Below are positions 1-9,252 of a stretch of 64,000 nt of DNA, one piece after another. A program made the position numbers and the translations under genes. This stretch comes from Pseudomonas sp. WS 5079 (GTDB taxonomy: Bacteria; Pseudomonadota; Gammaproteobacteria; Pseudomonadales; Pseudomonadaceae), in contig NZ_JAAQWN010000003.1 in the NCBI RefSeq assembly GCF_012985465.1, forward strand, positions 1 to 64,000. Reading direction: 5' to 3'. The notes below the pieces were generated by a model that made no database searches, was not told the origin of the DNA, and saw only the letters and a program-made list of their open reading frames with translations. Numbering within the stretch: position 1 is the stretch's first letter; every line of letters begins with the position of its first letter.

Positions 1-2340
1 CCGCTCGACTTGTCCACGCCAATGGTGATGACCTGGTTGTTATCCAGAGTCACAGTCACAGGGCTGGTGATGTTAGTCACCGGCGCGCCGTTCTTATCCA
101 CCAAGGTCGCGGTGTAGACGATCTCGCCGCCTTCACCCACGGTTTTGGTCGCAGTCAGCACCACATCGACCTTGTCGATGGTGTCGTTGATGGTGGTAGT
201 CGCGCCATCGCCTGCAACCACGAGCTTCTCGAAGTTGCCACCGTCAGTCCCGGTGATCTGGACGGTTTGGGTGCTCTTATCGATGAACACGTCATCGCCA
301 GGGGCATCCACCGTCACGGTGCCGACGGTTTCACCGGCCTTGATGGTGATGGTTTGCTTGTTGTCGAGGGTCAGGGTGACGTCGGTGTCAGCCTTGTTGC
401 TCAAGGTGGCGGTGTAGGTGATTTTTCCACCTTCACTCACTTCCGACGGAGCCGTCAGGGTCACTGTCGTGGTGTTATCGGTGCCCGGTGTGTCCGTCAC
501 GACGGTGGTGACTTTATCGGTACCTGGAACCAGATTTTCAAAGTGCTCGCCACCGGCGACTTCTTTAATACCGGTAGTAACGGTTTGATCACCTTTGTAG
601 ACGTCGTCCGGAGCCACAACCGAAACGGTACCGCTCGACTTGTCCACACCGATGGTGATGACCTGGTTGTTATCCAAGGTGATGGTCAGTGGACCAGTGG
701 TGTTAGTGACGGGGGCGCCGTTTTTATCCACAAGGGTGGCGGTGTAGACGATCTGGCCGCCTTCACCCACGGTTTTGGTTGCGGTCAGAACCACATCGAC
801 CTTGTCGATGGTGTCGTTGATGGTGGTAGTCGCGCCATCACCTGCAACCACGAGCTTCTCGAAGTTGCCACCGTCAGTGCCGGTGATCTGGACGGTCTGG
901 GTGCTCTTATCGATGAACACGTCATCGCCTGGAGCGTCCACTGTCACGGTGCCGACGGTTTCGCCAGCTTTGATGGTGATGGTTTGTTTGTTATCGAGGG
1001 TCAAGGTGACGTCAGTGTCAGCCTTGTTGCTCAAGGTGGCGGTGTAGGTGATTTTTCCACCTTCACTCACTTCCGACGGAGCAGTCAGCGTCACAGTCGT
1101 GGTGTTATCGGTACCTGGGGTATCAGTAACAGTCGTGGTGACCTTGTCAGTCCCCGGAACCAGATTTTCAAAGTGCTCGCCACCGGCGACTTCTTTAATG
1201 CCGGTAGTAACGGTTTGATCACCTTTGTACACGTCATCTGGAGCCACAACCGAGACAGTCCCGCTCGACTGGTTCACGCCAATGGTGATGACCTGGTTGT
1301 TATCCAGAGTCACAGTCACAGGGCTGGTGATGTTAGTCACCGGCGCGCCGTTCTTATCTACCAAGGTCGCGGTGTAGACGATCTCGCCGCCTTCACCCAC
1401 GGTTTTGGTCGCGGTCAGCACCACATCGACCTTGTCGATGGTGTCGTTGATCTGCGTTGTCGCCCCACCCGGTGCGATATCAAGCTTCTCGAAACCGCCA
1501 CCCACGACGTCCGGATTGATCGTGACGTTGATCGGGCCTGCATCTTTGAATACGTCGTCGCTCGGTGCCTTGGACGTCACCTGGCCGGTCGTCTCGCCCT
1601 TGGCGATAGTGATGACGTCACCATTGCTCAAGGTCAGGGTCAGGTCGCTGCCGGCCTTGTTGCTCAAGGTCGCGGTGTAGGTGATGTTGCCACCTTCGTC
1701 GGCCTCGCCTGGCGCAGTCAGGGTGACGGTGGTGGTGTCGGTGGTGCCGGGTGTGTCGGTCACGGTGGTGTTGACCGGCGTGGTGCCAGGCACCAGGTTC
1801 TCGAAATGCGCGCCGCCGGTCACATTGGTGATAGCGGTGGTGACGGTCTGGTTGCCCTCATACACATCGTTTGGCGCAACAGTGCTGGCAGTGCCCGCGG
1901 ATTGGCCGACGCCAATGGTGATGGTCTGGCCATTGTCCAGCGTCACGGTCAACGGATTGGTGGTGTTGGTGACCGGGTTACCGGCCTTGTCCACCAGCGA
2001 TGCGGTGTAGACGATCTGACCGCCTTCGCCCACGGTGGTTGTGGCGGTCAGGACCACATCGACCTTGTCGATGGTGTCGTTGACGGTGGTGGTCGCGCCA
2101 TCGCCTGCCACTTCCAGTTTTTCGAAGTTACCGCCATTAGTCTCGACGATCTTTACCGTTTGCGTGCTTTTGTCGACAAACACATCATCGCCCGGAGCAT
2201 CGACGGTGACGGAGCCAACGGTTTCACCTGCCTTGATGACGATGGTCGAACCGTTGTCCAGCTTCAGGGTAACGTCGGTGTCCGCTTTATTGGACAGCGT
2301 GGCGATGTAGGTGATCTGACCGCCTTCGCTGACATCGCCA
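1..2340 (-). repeat. 630-bp tandem repeats in lapA
   Basis: The sequence beginning CCGCTCGACT at base 1 recurs at 631 and 1261, an exact 630-bp period. Each unit codes for 210 residues made of two related Ig-like domains. A fourth, more diverged copy starts near 1891 and ends around 2340. Bases 61-180 and 1321-1440 are almost identical, while the middle copy at 691-810 differs at many sites, so identity is patchy between neighbours. Confidence 0.9.
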
Positions 2341-3782
2341 GGCGCAGTCAGCGTCACCGTGGTGGTGTCGACCGAATCGGTGATGGTGGTGACGGCTGGC
2401 GTGGTGTTGGGCACCAGGTTTTCAAAGTTGCCACCGGTCGTGCCGGTGATGGTCGTCGTGACGGTGCTGCCGTTGACGTAGACGTCGTTCGCCGGGGTGT
2501 CGACCACTACGGTACCGACGGACTCGCCGGCCTTGATGGTGATCACCGAACCGTTGGACAAGGTCACGGTCACCGGGGTTTGCGCCGGGTTGGTCAGCGT
2601 CGCGGTGTAGGTGATCTGGCCGCCTTCGGTGACCGTGTTGGTCGCGGTCAGGGTTACGCCGGTGTCGTCGACCGAGTCGGTAATCGTGGTGACGGCTGGT
2701 GTGGTGTTGGGCACCAGGTTTTCGAAGTTGCCACCGGTTGCCCCGGTAATGGTGGTGCTGACCGTGCTGCCATTGGTATAGACGTCGTTGGCCGGCGTCT
2801 CGACCACCACCGTACCGGTGGACTTACCCGCCTCGATGGTGATCACCGAGCCGTTGCTCAAGGTAATGGTGACGGGCGTCTGCGCCGGGTTGGTCAAGGT
2901 CGCGGTGTAGGTGATCTGACCGCCTTCGGTCACCGTTTCGCCTGCTGTCAGGGTCACGGTGGTGGTGTCGATGGTGTCGGTGATCTGGGTGACGGCCGGC
3001 GTCGGGTCGACGGTCACGATCAGGTTGTTACCGCCAGTGGTGCCAGTGACGGTGACGCTGATCTGGCCTGGATCGATGTACGGGCTGTCGTTGGGCGCCA
3101 GGGGCACATTCACGGAGCCAGTCACCTGGCCGGCCGGGATGGTGATCACCGCGCCGTTGGACAGGGTGACGGTCAGGTTGCTGGTAGACGGCTGGGTCAC
3201 CGTGGCGGTGTAGGTCAGCACGCCGCCGGCTTCGGTGATGGTCGGGGTGGCGCTCAGCGACAGGGTCGACGGCAAAGGTGCTGCCGTGAGCGGGTCGGTC
3301 GGCTGCCCGCCGAGTTCGTTGGTCAACGCATTAGTACCGAACCCCAGGCCTGCCGTCGGGAAACCAATGGACGGATCAACCGAGCCAGCCGTCTCATTGA
3401 GCATCACAAAGCTGTGGCCGCCACCGGCAGCGCCCGTGCCAGAAGCTGTCGCGCCTGCGGCAGTGGCTTCCAGGTCGGTGGTCGGGTCAGCGCCGGCGGC
3501 AATGGCCTGCTGCAGTTCGGCAACCGAAGGCGCGGCCTGTGCGGTGGCTTGGCTCAGGTCGGTGCTGGAGTCGGGCGCGTTGGCGCTCCACTGGGTATCA
3601 CGGCCCAGGTCCAGGGTGCGGCCATCGGCCAGCTCCAGGCTGACGGCGCCCGACATGCCGGTGTCTATCTGGTCGCCGGCGAACAGGCGATCACCCTCAA
3701 CAAGCACCCGACGGGCGCCTTCCGGAGAAATGACGAAAACTTGGCCAACAATGCTTTTGACGATTGCAACAACACTGCTCAT
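1..3782 (-). CDS. lapA: LapA giant biofilm adhesin, N-terminal part (partial, runs off left edge)
   Basis: This is the first 1260 residues of a very large RTX-type adhesin that anchors cells to surfaces and is exported by the divergent lapEBC system. The start ATG at 3782 has a GGAG ribosome site about nine bases upstream. Residues 1-120 form the retention module known from LapA, with the LapG protease motif Thr-Ala-Ala-Gly at residues 107-110, the same numbering as in P. fluorescens Pf0-1. From about residue 180 the protein is tandem Ig-like repeats, first about 100 residues each, then a 210-residue composite unit. In the family, the N-terminal plug stays in the outer membrane until LapG cuts it, and LapD bound to cyclic di-GMP blocks LapG. 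The C-terminal RTX part, lapD and lapG lie outside the window. Confidence 0.96.
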   Translation of the reverse strand, partial: MSSVVAIVKSIVGQVFVISPEGARRVLVEGDRLFAGDQIDTGMSGAVSLELADGRTLDLGRDTQWSANAPDSSTDLSQATAQAAPSVAELQQAIAAGADPTTDLEATAAGATASGTGAAGGGHSFVMLNETAGSVDPSIGFPTAGLGFGTNALTNELGGQPTDPLTAAPLPSTLSLSATPTITEAGGVLTYTATVTQPSTSNLTVTLSNGAVITIPAGQVTGSVNVPLAPNDSPYIDPGQISVTVTGTTGGNNLIVTVDPTPAVTQITDTIDTTTVTLTAGETVTEGGQITYTATLTNPAQTPVTITLSNGSVITIEAGKSTGTVVVETPANDVYTNGSTVSTTITGATGGNFENLVPNTTPAVTTITDSVDDTGVTLTATNTVTEGGQITYTATLTNPAQTPVTVTLSNGSVITIKAGESVGTVVVDTPANDVYVNGSTVTTTITGTTGGNFENLVPNTTPAVTTITDSVDTTTVTLTAPGDVSEGGQITYIATLSNKADTDVTLKLDNGSTIVIKAGETVGSVTVDAPGDDVFVDKSTQTVKIVETNGGNFEKLEVAGDGATTTVNDTIDKVDVVLTATTTVGEGGQIVYTASLVDKAGNPVTNTTNPLTVTLDNGQTITIGVGQSAGTASTVAPNDVYEGNQTVTTAITNVTGGAHFENLVPGTTPVNTTVTDTPGTTDTTTVTLTAPGEADEGGNITYTATLSNKAGSDLTLTLSNGDVITIAKGETTGQVTSKAPSDDVFKDAGPINVTINPDVVGGGFEKLDIAPGGATTQINDTIDKVDVVLTATKTVGEGGEIVYTATLVDKNGAPVTNITSPVTVTLDNNQVITIGVNQSSGTVSVVAPDDVYKGDQTVTTGIKEVAGGEHFENLVPGTDKVTTTVTDTPGTDNTTTVTLTAPSEVSEGGKITYTATLSNKADTDVTLTLDNKQTITIKAGETVGTVTVDAPGDDVFIDKSTQTVQITGTDGGNFEKLVVAGDGATTTINDTIDKVDVVLTATKTVGEGGQIVYTATLVDKNGAPVTNTTGPLTITLDNNQVITIGVDKSSGTVSVVAPDDVYKGDQTVTTGIKEVAGGEHFENLVPGTDKVTTVVTDTPGTDNTTTVTLTAPSEVSEGGKITYTATLSNKADTDVTLTLDNKQTITIKAGETVGTVTVDAPGDDVFIDKSTQTVQITGTDGGNFEKLVVAGDGATTTINDTIDKVDVVLTATKTVGEGGEIVYTATLVDKNGAPVTNITSPVTVTLDNNQVITIGVDKSS
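2341..3240 (-). repeat. 300-bp tandem repeats in lapA
   Basis: Three units with an exact 300-bp period are marked by related segments at 2371, 2671 and 2971 (ACCGAATCGG, ACCGAGTCGG, ATGGTGTCGG on the plus strand). They encode about 100-residue Ig-like domains closest to the retention module. The period change from 300 to 630 bp separates two repeat families in the adhesin. Confidence 0.85.
3453..3464 (-). other. LapG protease cleavage motif (TAAG) in LapA
   Basis: These codons encode Thr107-Ala108-Ala109-Gly110 of the reading frame starting at 3782. Established work on LapA places cleavage by the calcium-dependent cysteine protease LapG between the two alanines. The identical position supports orthology and implies that lapD/lapG are present elsewhere in the genome, probably just left of this window beyond lapA. 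Confidence 0.88.
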
Positions 3783-4122
3783 TGAAGATTTCTCCGGCGA
3801 TCCATTCTGTGGGTGTTCCTGTGGCTGAGACCCTATGGGATTCATCAACCTGGGAAGTGCGTAGTTTATAAAACGGGTGACGTCAAATAATTGGCTATAT
3901 TTTTTGGCGATTTACTTTATGCCAAACTATTGACCTTATTGGCGCCATCCTAAACAATCGCCTCGCTAATGTCACATTGATATTCACGCGGCGAACCGTC
4001 CTACATGTGTGAACCAGTTCCGCTTTTGAACTTTCCGACGTACGGTCATTACGGTAGCCATTTTCTAACGCAGCACGCCAAGTTGCTGTGACTTGAGACA
4101 AGAAGTCCTGGGGAATTTTTAA
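3783..4122. promoter_or_regulatory. Divergent lapA / lapE intergenic region
   Basis: This 340-bp gap lies between the divergent starts of lapA (minus) and lapE (plus) and must hold both promoters. It is clearly richer in A+T than the flanking genes, especially 3865-3935, as expected for a promoter region. The lapE ribosome site is GGGGAA at about 4109-4114. A TTGACC at 3930-3935 is a possible -35 element for lapE, but I see no convincing -10 at the right distance. FleQ controls lapA in related strains; I could not define a FleQ site. Confidence 0.55.
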
Positions 4123-5469
4123 ATGCGTTTGCACCTGCTTAAGGCAATACCGTTCGTTCTCGCCGCCAGTTTTGTACAAGCCCAAACCCTGCCCCAGGCC
4201 ATGCAGCAAGCGCTGGATGTGCACCCGGAGATTCAGGCAGGTGTCAACGCTCGTATTGCTGCCGACTATCAGTTACGTGCGGCCAAGGGCGGTTACCTGC
4301 CCCGTGTCGACCTGAACGCCGGTTACGGCCGTGAAGGCACCGACAGTTCTTCCACCCGGGCACGTGGCGGCCACTGGGACACCCTTAATCGCGGTGAATC
4401 GAGCCTGCGCCTGCAGCAAATGGTTTTTGACGGTTTTGCCACCTCCAGTGAAGTTGGGCGTCAACAAGCCACCGTTAACTCCCGCGCTTTCTCGTTGCTT
4501 GGCACTTCCGAGCGCACAGCATTGACGGTAGCCCAGGTTTACCTGGACGTCCTGACCCGTCGTGAGTTCGTGCGCCTGGCTGAAGACAACCTGCGCAATC
4601 ACGAGCGCATCTACGACCAGATCAAGTTGCGCACCCAGCGCGGCGTCGGCAGCGGGGCTGACCTGGACCAGGCCGAAGCCCGTCTGGCCCAGGCCCGCAA
4701 CAACGTGATCACCGAGCAGACCAACCTGGCCGATGCCCAGACCAACTACCTGAGCGCTGTTGGCCAGGAAGCCGATCAGTTGGAGCGTCCGCCAAGCTTC
4801 ATGGCGCTGCTGCCAGCAGACCTGAACGAAGCGCGCCGCCAGATGCTGGATAACAGCCCGATCCTGCGTTCGGCCGAATCCGACATCGCCGCCGCCGAAA
4901 AACAATACGAAGCCGCCAAGTCTTCCTTCTACCCACGCTTCGACGCCGAGTTGGGCCGCAACGCCGACAACAACATCGACGGCGACGCCAGCCACAACAA
5001 TGGCTGGGAAGCCATGCTGCGCATGCGCTTTAACCTGTATGCCGGTGGCAGCAACAAGGCTGAGCTGGAGTCCAAGTCCTACCAGTCCAACCAGGCCCTG
5101 GATATTCGCAACAACGCCCTGCGTCAATTGAACGAAGAACTGGGCCTGGCCTGGAACGCCATGAACAACGCCAATGCCCAGGTGCCGATTGCCCAGCAAT
5201 ACGTCGACCACAGCAGCAAGGTGCGCGGCGCGTACCAAAAGCAATTCAGCCTGGGCGAGCGGACCCTGCTCGACTTGCTCGACAGCGAGAACGAACTGTT
5301 CACCGCTTCGCGTCGTCTGGAAGAGATAAAAAACGTTCAGTTATTTACTCAGTACCGAATCAAGGCGACCATGGGCGAGTTGCTCAAGAGCCAGGGAGTG
5401 GTCGCACCGATGGCCTCCGTCGTACAGAACGATGTGAAGCCGAAAGTTCAACTGCCTGGGATGAATTGA
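4123..5469 (+). CDS. lapE: LapE, TolC-family outer membrane channel of the LapA type I secretion system
   Basis: This 448-residue outer membrane efflux protein forms the trimeric channel through which LapA crosses the outer membrane. It has a signal peptide ending near residue 20 (FVQA followed by QTLP) and two TolC-type helical repeats, with the usual Gly-Glu-Arg-Thr-Leu-Leu-Asp-Leu-Leu motif in the second (around residue 380). The ATG at 4123 is preceded by GGGGAA. It is first in the lapE-lapB-lapC operon, 41 bp before lapB. In LapA systems the channel also holds the uncut adhesin in place. TolC-family proteins are alike, so the name rests on the neighbours. Confidence 0.93.
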   Translation: MRLHLLKAIPFVLAASFVQAQTLPQAMQQALDVHPEIQAGVNARIAADYQLRAAKGGYLPRVDLNAGYGREGTDSSSTRARGGHWDTLNRGESSLRLQQMVFDGFATSSEVGRQQATVNSRAFSLLGTSERTALTVAQVYLDVLTRREFVRLAEDNLRNHERIYDQIKLRTQRGVGSGADLDQAEARLAQARNNVITEQTNLADAQTNYLSAVGQEADQLERPPSFMALLPADLNEARRQMLDNSPILRSAESDIAAAEKQYEAAKSSFYPRFDAELGRNADNNIDGDASHNNGWEAMLRMRFNLYAGGSNKAELESKSYQSNQALDIRNNALRQLNEELGLAWNAMNNANAQVPIAQQYVDHSSKVRGAYQKQFSLGERTLLDLLDSENELFTASRRLEEIKNVQLFTQYRIKATMGELLKSQGVVAPMASVVQNDVKPKVQLPGMN

Positions 5470-5510
5470 GCTATTCCTTATAGTCCCATCTGTTAGTTGA
5501 GAGAGCCCGC

Positions 5511-7667
5511 GTGGAATCAGAAGTCAGTCGAGTCCATCTCAGTCATGATCCACGCACATTGCACGACGACCCGTTACTCGACGGGTTGTTGGCTCTCTGC
5601 GCCCTGCACCAGAAGCCCGCCAGTGCGGCGATGCTGACCACCGGTCTGCCATTGCCGGCACAGCAACTGACTGCCGATTTGCTGGCCCGGGCCGCGGCCC
5701 GCGCCGGTTTGCAAGGGCGCCTGCTGCAACGCAAGCTCGATTCGATCCCCGCGATTGCCATGCCGGCGTTGTTGTTGCTCAAGGACGGTCGCAGCGCCGT
5801 GCTGCTCGGCTGGCAGGGTGAAGACGAAGCCCAGGTGCTGCTCAGCGAAAGCGATGGCGGTGAAACCATCGTCAAGCGTCAAGCCTTGGCCGATGACTAC
5901 ATCGGTAAAGTGTTCTTTGCCCAGCCCCAGCACAAATTCGATGTCAGCCACGGCACCCTGATTCCCCGGGCCCGCTCGTGGTTTCGCGATACCCTCAAGC
6001 GTTCGCGCTGGCTCTACGCCGATGCCATCGCCGCCAGTTTCCTGATCAACCTGATTGCCATGGCCGCGCCGCTGTTCGTGATGAACGTCTACGACCGCGT
6101 GGTGCCGAACCAGGCCACCGCCACCCTGTGGGTGCTGGCCACCGGTATTTTCATCGCCTACGTCTTCGACCTGGTCCTCAAGAGCCTGCGTAGCCTGTGC
6201 CTGGACCTGGCCGGCAAGAAAACCGACCTGATCATCTCGGCCACGCTGTTCGAGCGGATCGTCGGCATGTCAATGAAGTACCGCCCGGCGCGGGTCGGCA
6301 GTTTCGCCCAGAACATCCACGAGTTTCAGAGCCTGCGCGATTTTCTCGCGTCCCTGACCCTCACCAGCCTGATCGACCTGCCGTTCACCCTGCTGATCTT
6401 CATGGTGATCGCCATCCTCGGCGGGCATCTGGTGTGGATCCCCATGCTGGCCTTCCCGATTGCCCTGGGCATCGGCTACCTGCTGCAAAAGCCGTTGGTC
6501 GCCACCATGGAGCGCACCATGGCCCTGGCCTCCGAGCGCCAGTCGAGCCTGATCGAAACCCTGGCCGGGCTGGACGCGGTCAAGGTCAACAACGCCGAAA
6601 GCGAGCGCCAGTACCAGTGGGAACAGACCATTGGCACCCTCAGCCGCCTTGAGCTGCGGGTCAAAATGCTCTCCGGGCTGTCGATGAACATCACCCTGCT
6701 GATCCAGCAACTGGCGGGTGTGATCATGATTGTCTTCGGGGTCTACCAGATCATCGCCGGCAACCTCAGCATGGGCGGCCTGATTGCCTGCTACATGCTC
6801 AGTGGCCGCGCCCTCAGCCCCCTGGCGTCGCTGTCGGGCTTGATGACCCGCTACCAGCAGGCCAAAGTCACCATGGTCTCCACCGACCAGATGATGGAGC
6901 TGCCCCAGGAGCGCAACTTCGAAGAGCGCCCCCTGAGCCGCCGCACCCTGCAAGGCGCCATCGAGTGCCGGGGCCTGAACTTTACCTACCCCAACCAGCA
7001 GAACATGGCGCTCAAGAACATCAACCTGCTGATCAAGCCCGGCGAGAAGATCGGCATCATCGGGCGTAGCGGTTCGGGCAAGAGTTCCCTGGCCAAACTG
7101 ATCGTGGGGCTCTATCAGCCCGACTCTGGCGCCTTGCTGGTAGACGGCGTGGACATTCGCCAGATCGACGTCAGCGAGCTGCGCCACAACGTCGGCTATG
7201 TGCCCCAGGACATCCAACTGCTGGCCGGTACCCTGCGCGACAACCTGGTCTCCGGCGCCCGCTACGTTGAAGACGAAGTGGTGCTGCAAGCCGCCGAACT
7301 GGCGGGCGTCCACGAATTTGCCCGCCTGCATCCGCAAGGCTACGAACTGCAAGTAGGCGAGCGGGGCCAGAACCTTTCTGGCGGCCAGCGACAAAACGTC
7401 GCCCTGGCGCGTGCCCTGTTGCTCAACCCGCCTATCCTGCTGCTGGACGAACCGACCAGCGCCATGGACAACACCGGTGAGGAACGCCTCAAACAGCGCC
7501 TGCAAGCCGTTGTGGCAAACAAGACCGTGGTGCTGGTGACGCACCGGGCGTCGTTGCTGTCTTTGGTGGACCGTTTGCTGGTCATCGACCGTGGGCAGAT
7601 CCTCGCGGATGGCCCGAAAGCCGTAGTGATGGAAGCGTTGAAGAAGGGGCAGATCAGTGTTGCGTAA
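5511..7667 (+). CDS. lapB: LapB, type I secretion ABC transporter with C39-like domain
   Basis: This 718-residue inner membrane ATPase/permease powers LapA export. Residues 1-130 resemble a C39 peptidase domain but lack a recognisable catalytic Cys/His arrangement, so this is a C39-like domain used for substrate binding rather than cutting. A six-helix membrane domain follows (about residues 155-440). The nucleotide-binding domain has Walker A GRSGSGKS at 518-525, signature LSGGQ at 622-626 and Walker B with Asp646-Glu647. The start is GTG at 5511. The last 11 bases overlap lapC. The cassette order and the divergent lapA identify the substrate. Confidence 0.94.
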   Translation: MESEVSRVHLSHDPRTLHDDPLLDGLLALCALHQKPASAAMLTTGLPLPAQQLTADLLARAAARAGLQGRLLQRKLDSIPAIAMPALLLLKDGRSAVLLGWQGEDEAQVLLSESDGGETIVKRQALADDYIGKVFFAQPQHKFDVSHGTLIPRARSWFRDTLKRSRWLYADAIAASFLINLIAMAAPLFVMNVYDRVVPNQATATLWVLATGIFIAYVFDLVLKSLRSLCLDLAGKKTDLIISATLFERIVGMSMKYRPARVGSFAQNIHEFQSLRDFLASLTLTSLIDLPFTLLIFMVIAILGGHLVWIPMLAFPIALGIGYLLQKPLVATMERTMALASERQSSLIETLAGLDAVKVNNAESERQYQWEQTIGTLSRLELRVKMLSGLSMNITLLIQQLAGVIMIVFGVYQIIAGNLSMGGLIACYMLSGRALSPLASLSGLMTRYQQAKVTMVSTDQMMELPQERNFEERPLSRRTLQGAIECRGLNFTYPNQQNMALKNINLLIKPGEKIGIIGRSGSGKSSLAKLIVGLYQPDSGALLVDGVDIRQIDVSELRHNVGYVPQDIQLLAGTLRDNLVSGARYVEDEVVLQAAELAGVHEFARLHPQGYELQVGERGQNLSGGQRQNVALARALLLNPPILLLDEPTSAMDNTGEERLKQRLQAVVANKTVVLVTHRASLLSLVDRLLVIDRGQILADGPKAVVMEALKKGQISVA

Positions 7668-9018
7668 ATTCAAGGACGCGGTCCGTCGTTACTTCATTGG
7701 TTCCGATTCGCTGGACGGCCAGCCACTGCCAGAGGTCAAGAAGGCCCTGATCGAAGATGCCCCGCGCGTCGTGCGGCTGACCATCTGGGGGATCATCGGG
7801 TTTTTCCTGTGCATGCTGCTGTGGGCCGGCTTTGCCAAGGTCGACGAAGTCACGCGTGGCGATGGCAAGGCCATCCCATCCTCCAAGCTGCAGAAGATCC
7901 AGAACCTGGAAGGCGGCATCGTCGCCGAGCTGTACGTCAAGGAAGGGCAGATCGTCGAAGCCGGCGCGCCGCTGATTCGCCTGGACGACACACGCTTTGT
8001 CTCCAACGCCGGGGAAACCGAGGCCCAGCGCCTGTCCCTGCTGTTGCGCATCGAACGCTTGAACGCCCAGGTCGAAGACCGGCCGTTGAATATCCCTGAA
8101 GATGTGCGGGCTGCTGCGCCCACCCAGGCGATCAACGAGCAGTCGCTGTACGAAAGCCGGCGCCAGCAGTTCAAGGACGAAATCGGCGGCTTGCAGGAGC
8201 AACTGACCCAGCGCCAGCAGGAGATGCGCGAATACACCTCCAAGCAGGGCCAGTACCGTAACCAGCTGTCGTTGCAGCGCCAGGAAATCAACATGTCCGA
8301 ACCCCTGGTCGCCCAGGGGGCGGTGTCGCCGGTGGAAGTGCTGCGCCTCAAGCGCGCAGAAATGGAAACCCGTGGCCAGCTGGACGCCACCACCCTGGCC
8401 ATCCCCCGCGCCGATTCGGCGATCAAGGAAGTGCAGCGCAAGATCGACGAGACCCGCGGTAAATACCGCAGCGAAGCCCTGACCGAACTCAACGAAGCAC
8501 GCACCGACTTGAACAAGGCCCAGGCCACCGGCAAAGCCCTCGAAGACCGGGTGAGCCGGACCCTGGTCACCTCGCCGGTGCGCGGGATCGTCAAGCAACT
8601 GCTGGTCAACACCATCGGCGGGGTGATCCAGCCGGGCAGCGACATGGTGGAAATCGTGCCGTTGGACGACACCCTGCTGGTGGAAGCCAAGATCCGCCCG
8701 CAAGACATTGCTTTCCTGCACCCGGGGCAAGAGGCCGTGGTCAAGTTCACCGCCTATGACTACACCATCTACGGCGGCCTCAAGGCCAAGCTGGAGCGCA
8801 TCGGTGCCGATACCATCACCGACGAAGACAAGAAAACCACCTACTACATGATCACCTTGCGCACCGATCGCAGCCACCTGGGCACCGATGAGAAGCCGTT
8901 GATCATCATCCCCGGCATGGTCGCCTCGGTCGATATCATCACCGGCAAGAAAACCATCCTCAGCTACCTGCTCAAGCCCATCATCAAGGCCCGGGCGGAG
9001 TCGTTGCAGGAGCGTTGA
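7657..9018 (+). CDS. lapC: LapC, HlyD-family membrane fusion protein of the LapA exporter
   Basis: This 453-residue periplasmic adaptor links LapB to LapE. It has a short cytoplasmic N-terminus, one transmembrane helix at about residues 30-50, a lipoyl/barrel-sandwich half, a long helical coiled-coil hairpin (about 130-290) rich in Glu, Gln and Arg, and the HlyD C-terminal signature around TSPVRGIVKQL. I chose GTG at 7657 as start because an AGAAGGGG ribosome site precedes it; TTG at 7660 is an alternative. It overlaps the end of lapB, which suggests translational coupling. A REP palindrome follows. Confidence 0.93.
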   Translation: MLRKFKDAVRRYFIGSDSLDGQPLPEVKKALIEDAPRVVRLTIWGIIGFFLCMLLWAGFAKVDEVTRGDGKAIPSSKLQKIQNLEGGIVAELYVKEGQIVEAGAPLIRLDDTRFVSNAGETEAQRLSLLLRIERLNAQVEDRPLNIPEDVRAAAPTQAINEQSLYESRRQQFKDEIGGLQEQLTQRQQEMREYTSKQGQYRNQLSLQRQEINMSEPLVAQGAVSPVEVLRLKRAEMETRGQLDATTLAIPRADSAIKEVQRKIDETRGKYRSEALTELNEARTDLNKAQATGKALEDRVSRTLVTSPVRGIVKQLLVNTIGGVIQPGSDMVEIVPLDDTLLVEAKIRPQDIAFLHPGQEAVVKFTAYDYTIYGGLKAKLERIGADTITDEDKKTTYYMITLRTDRSHLGTDEKPLIIIPGMVASVDIITGKKTILSYLLKPIIKARAESLQER

Positions 9019-9036
9019 TCTTCAGTGTCTGGGCGG

Positions 9037-9130
9037 TCCCCTTCGCGAGCAAGCCCGCTCCCACATTCAACCGCATTCCTATGTTGGAAATCGGTCGAAT
9101 GTGGGAGCGGGCTTGCCCGCGAAGGGGCCC
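9037..9130. repeat. REP/REPIN palindrome after lapC
   Basis: Two arms containing GAGCAAGCCCGCTCCCACAT and its near complement (ATGTGGGAGCGGGCTTGCCC) face each other around a short centre. This is the extragenic palindrome family common in P. fluorescens. It lies 19 bp after the lapC stop and may also act as a transcription end or mRNA-stabilising hairpin. Confidence 0.85.
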
Positions 9131-9252
9131 TCAACCTCACCCCATCCCCCAGCCTCTACCGCAAAAAGGCCATATCGTTATTCTCTAACGGTATTTAAAT
9201 TCCAGTTCTTATATCTATAAAGTCACTCTCCTGACTGCCAGGGAGTGATCTC

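Noticed and set aside
267..3785. Plus-strand open frame of 1172 codons opposite lapA
   Set aside because: It mirrors the lapA repeats on the other strand, its product is Gly/Arg/His/Asp-rich with no recognisable domain, and lapA itself has a ribosome site, a known N-terminal module and the LapG motif.
9037..9130. REP palindromes as a CRISPR array or insertion sequence
   Set aside because: The copies are dispersed between genes over 50 kb, have no regular spacers and no cas or transposase genes nearby.
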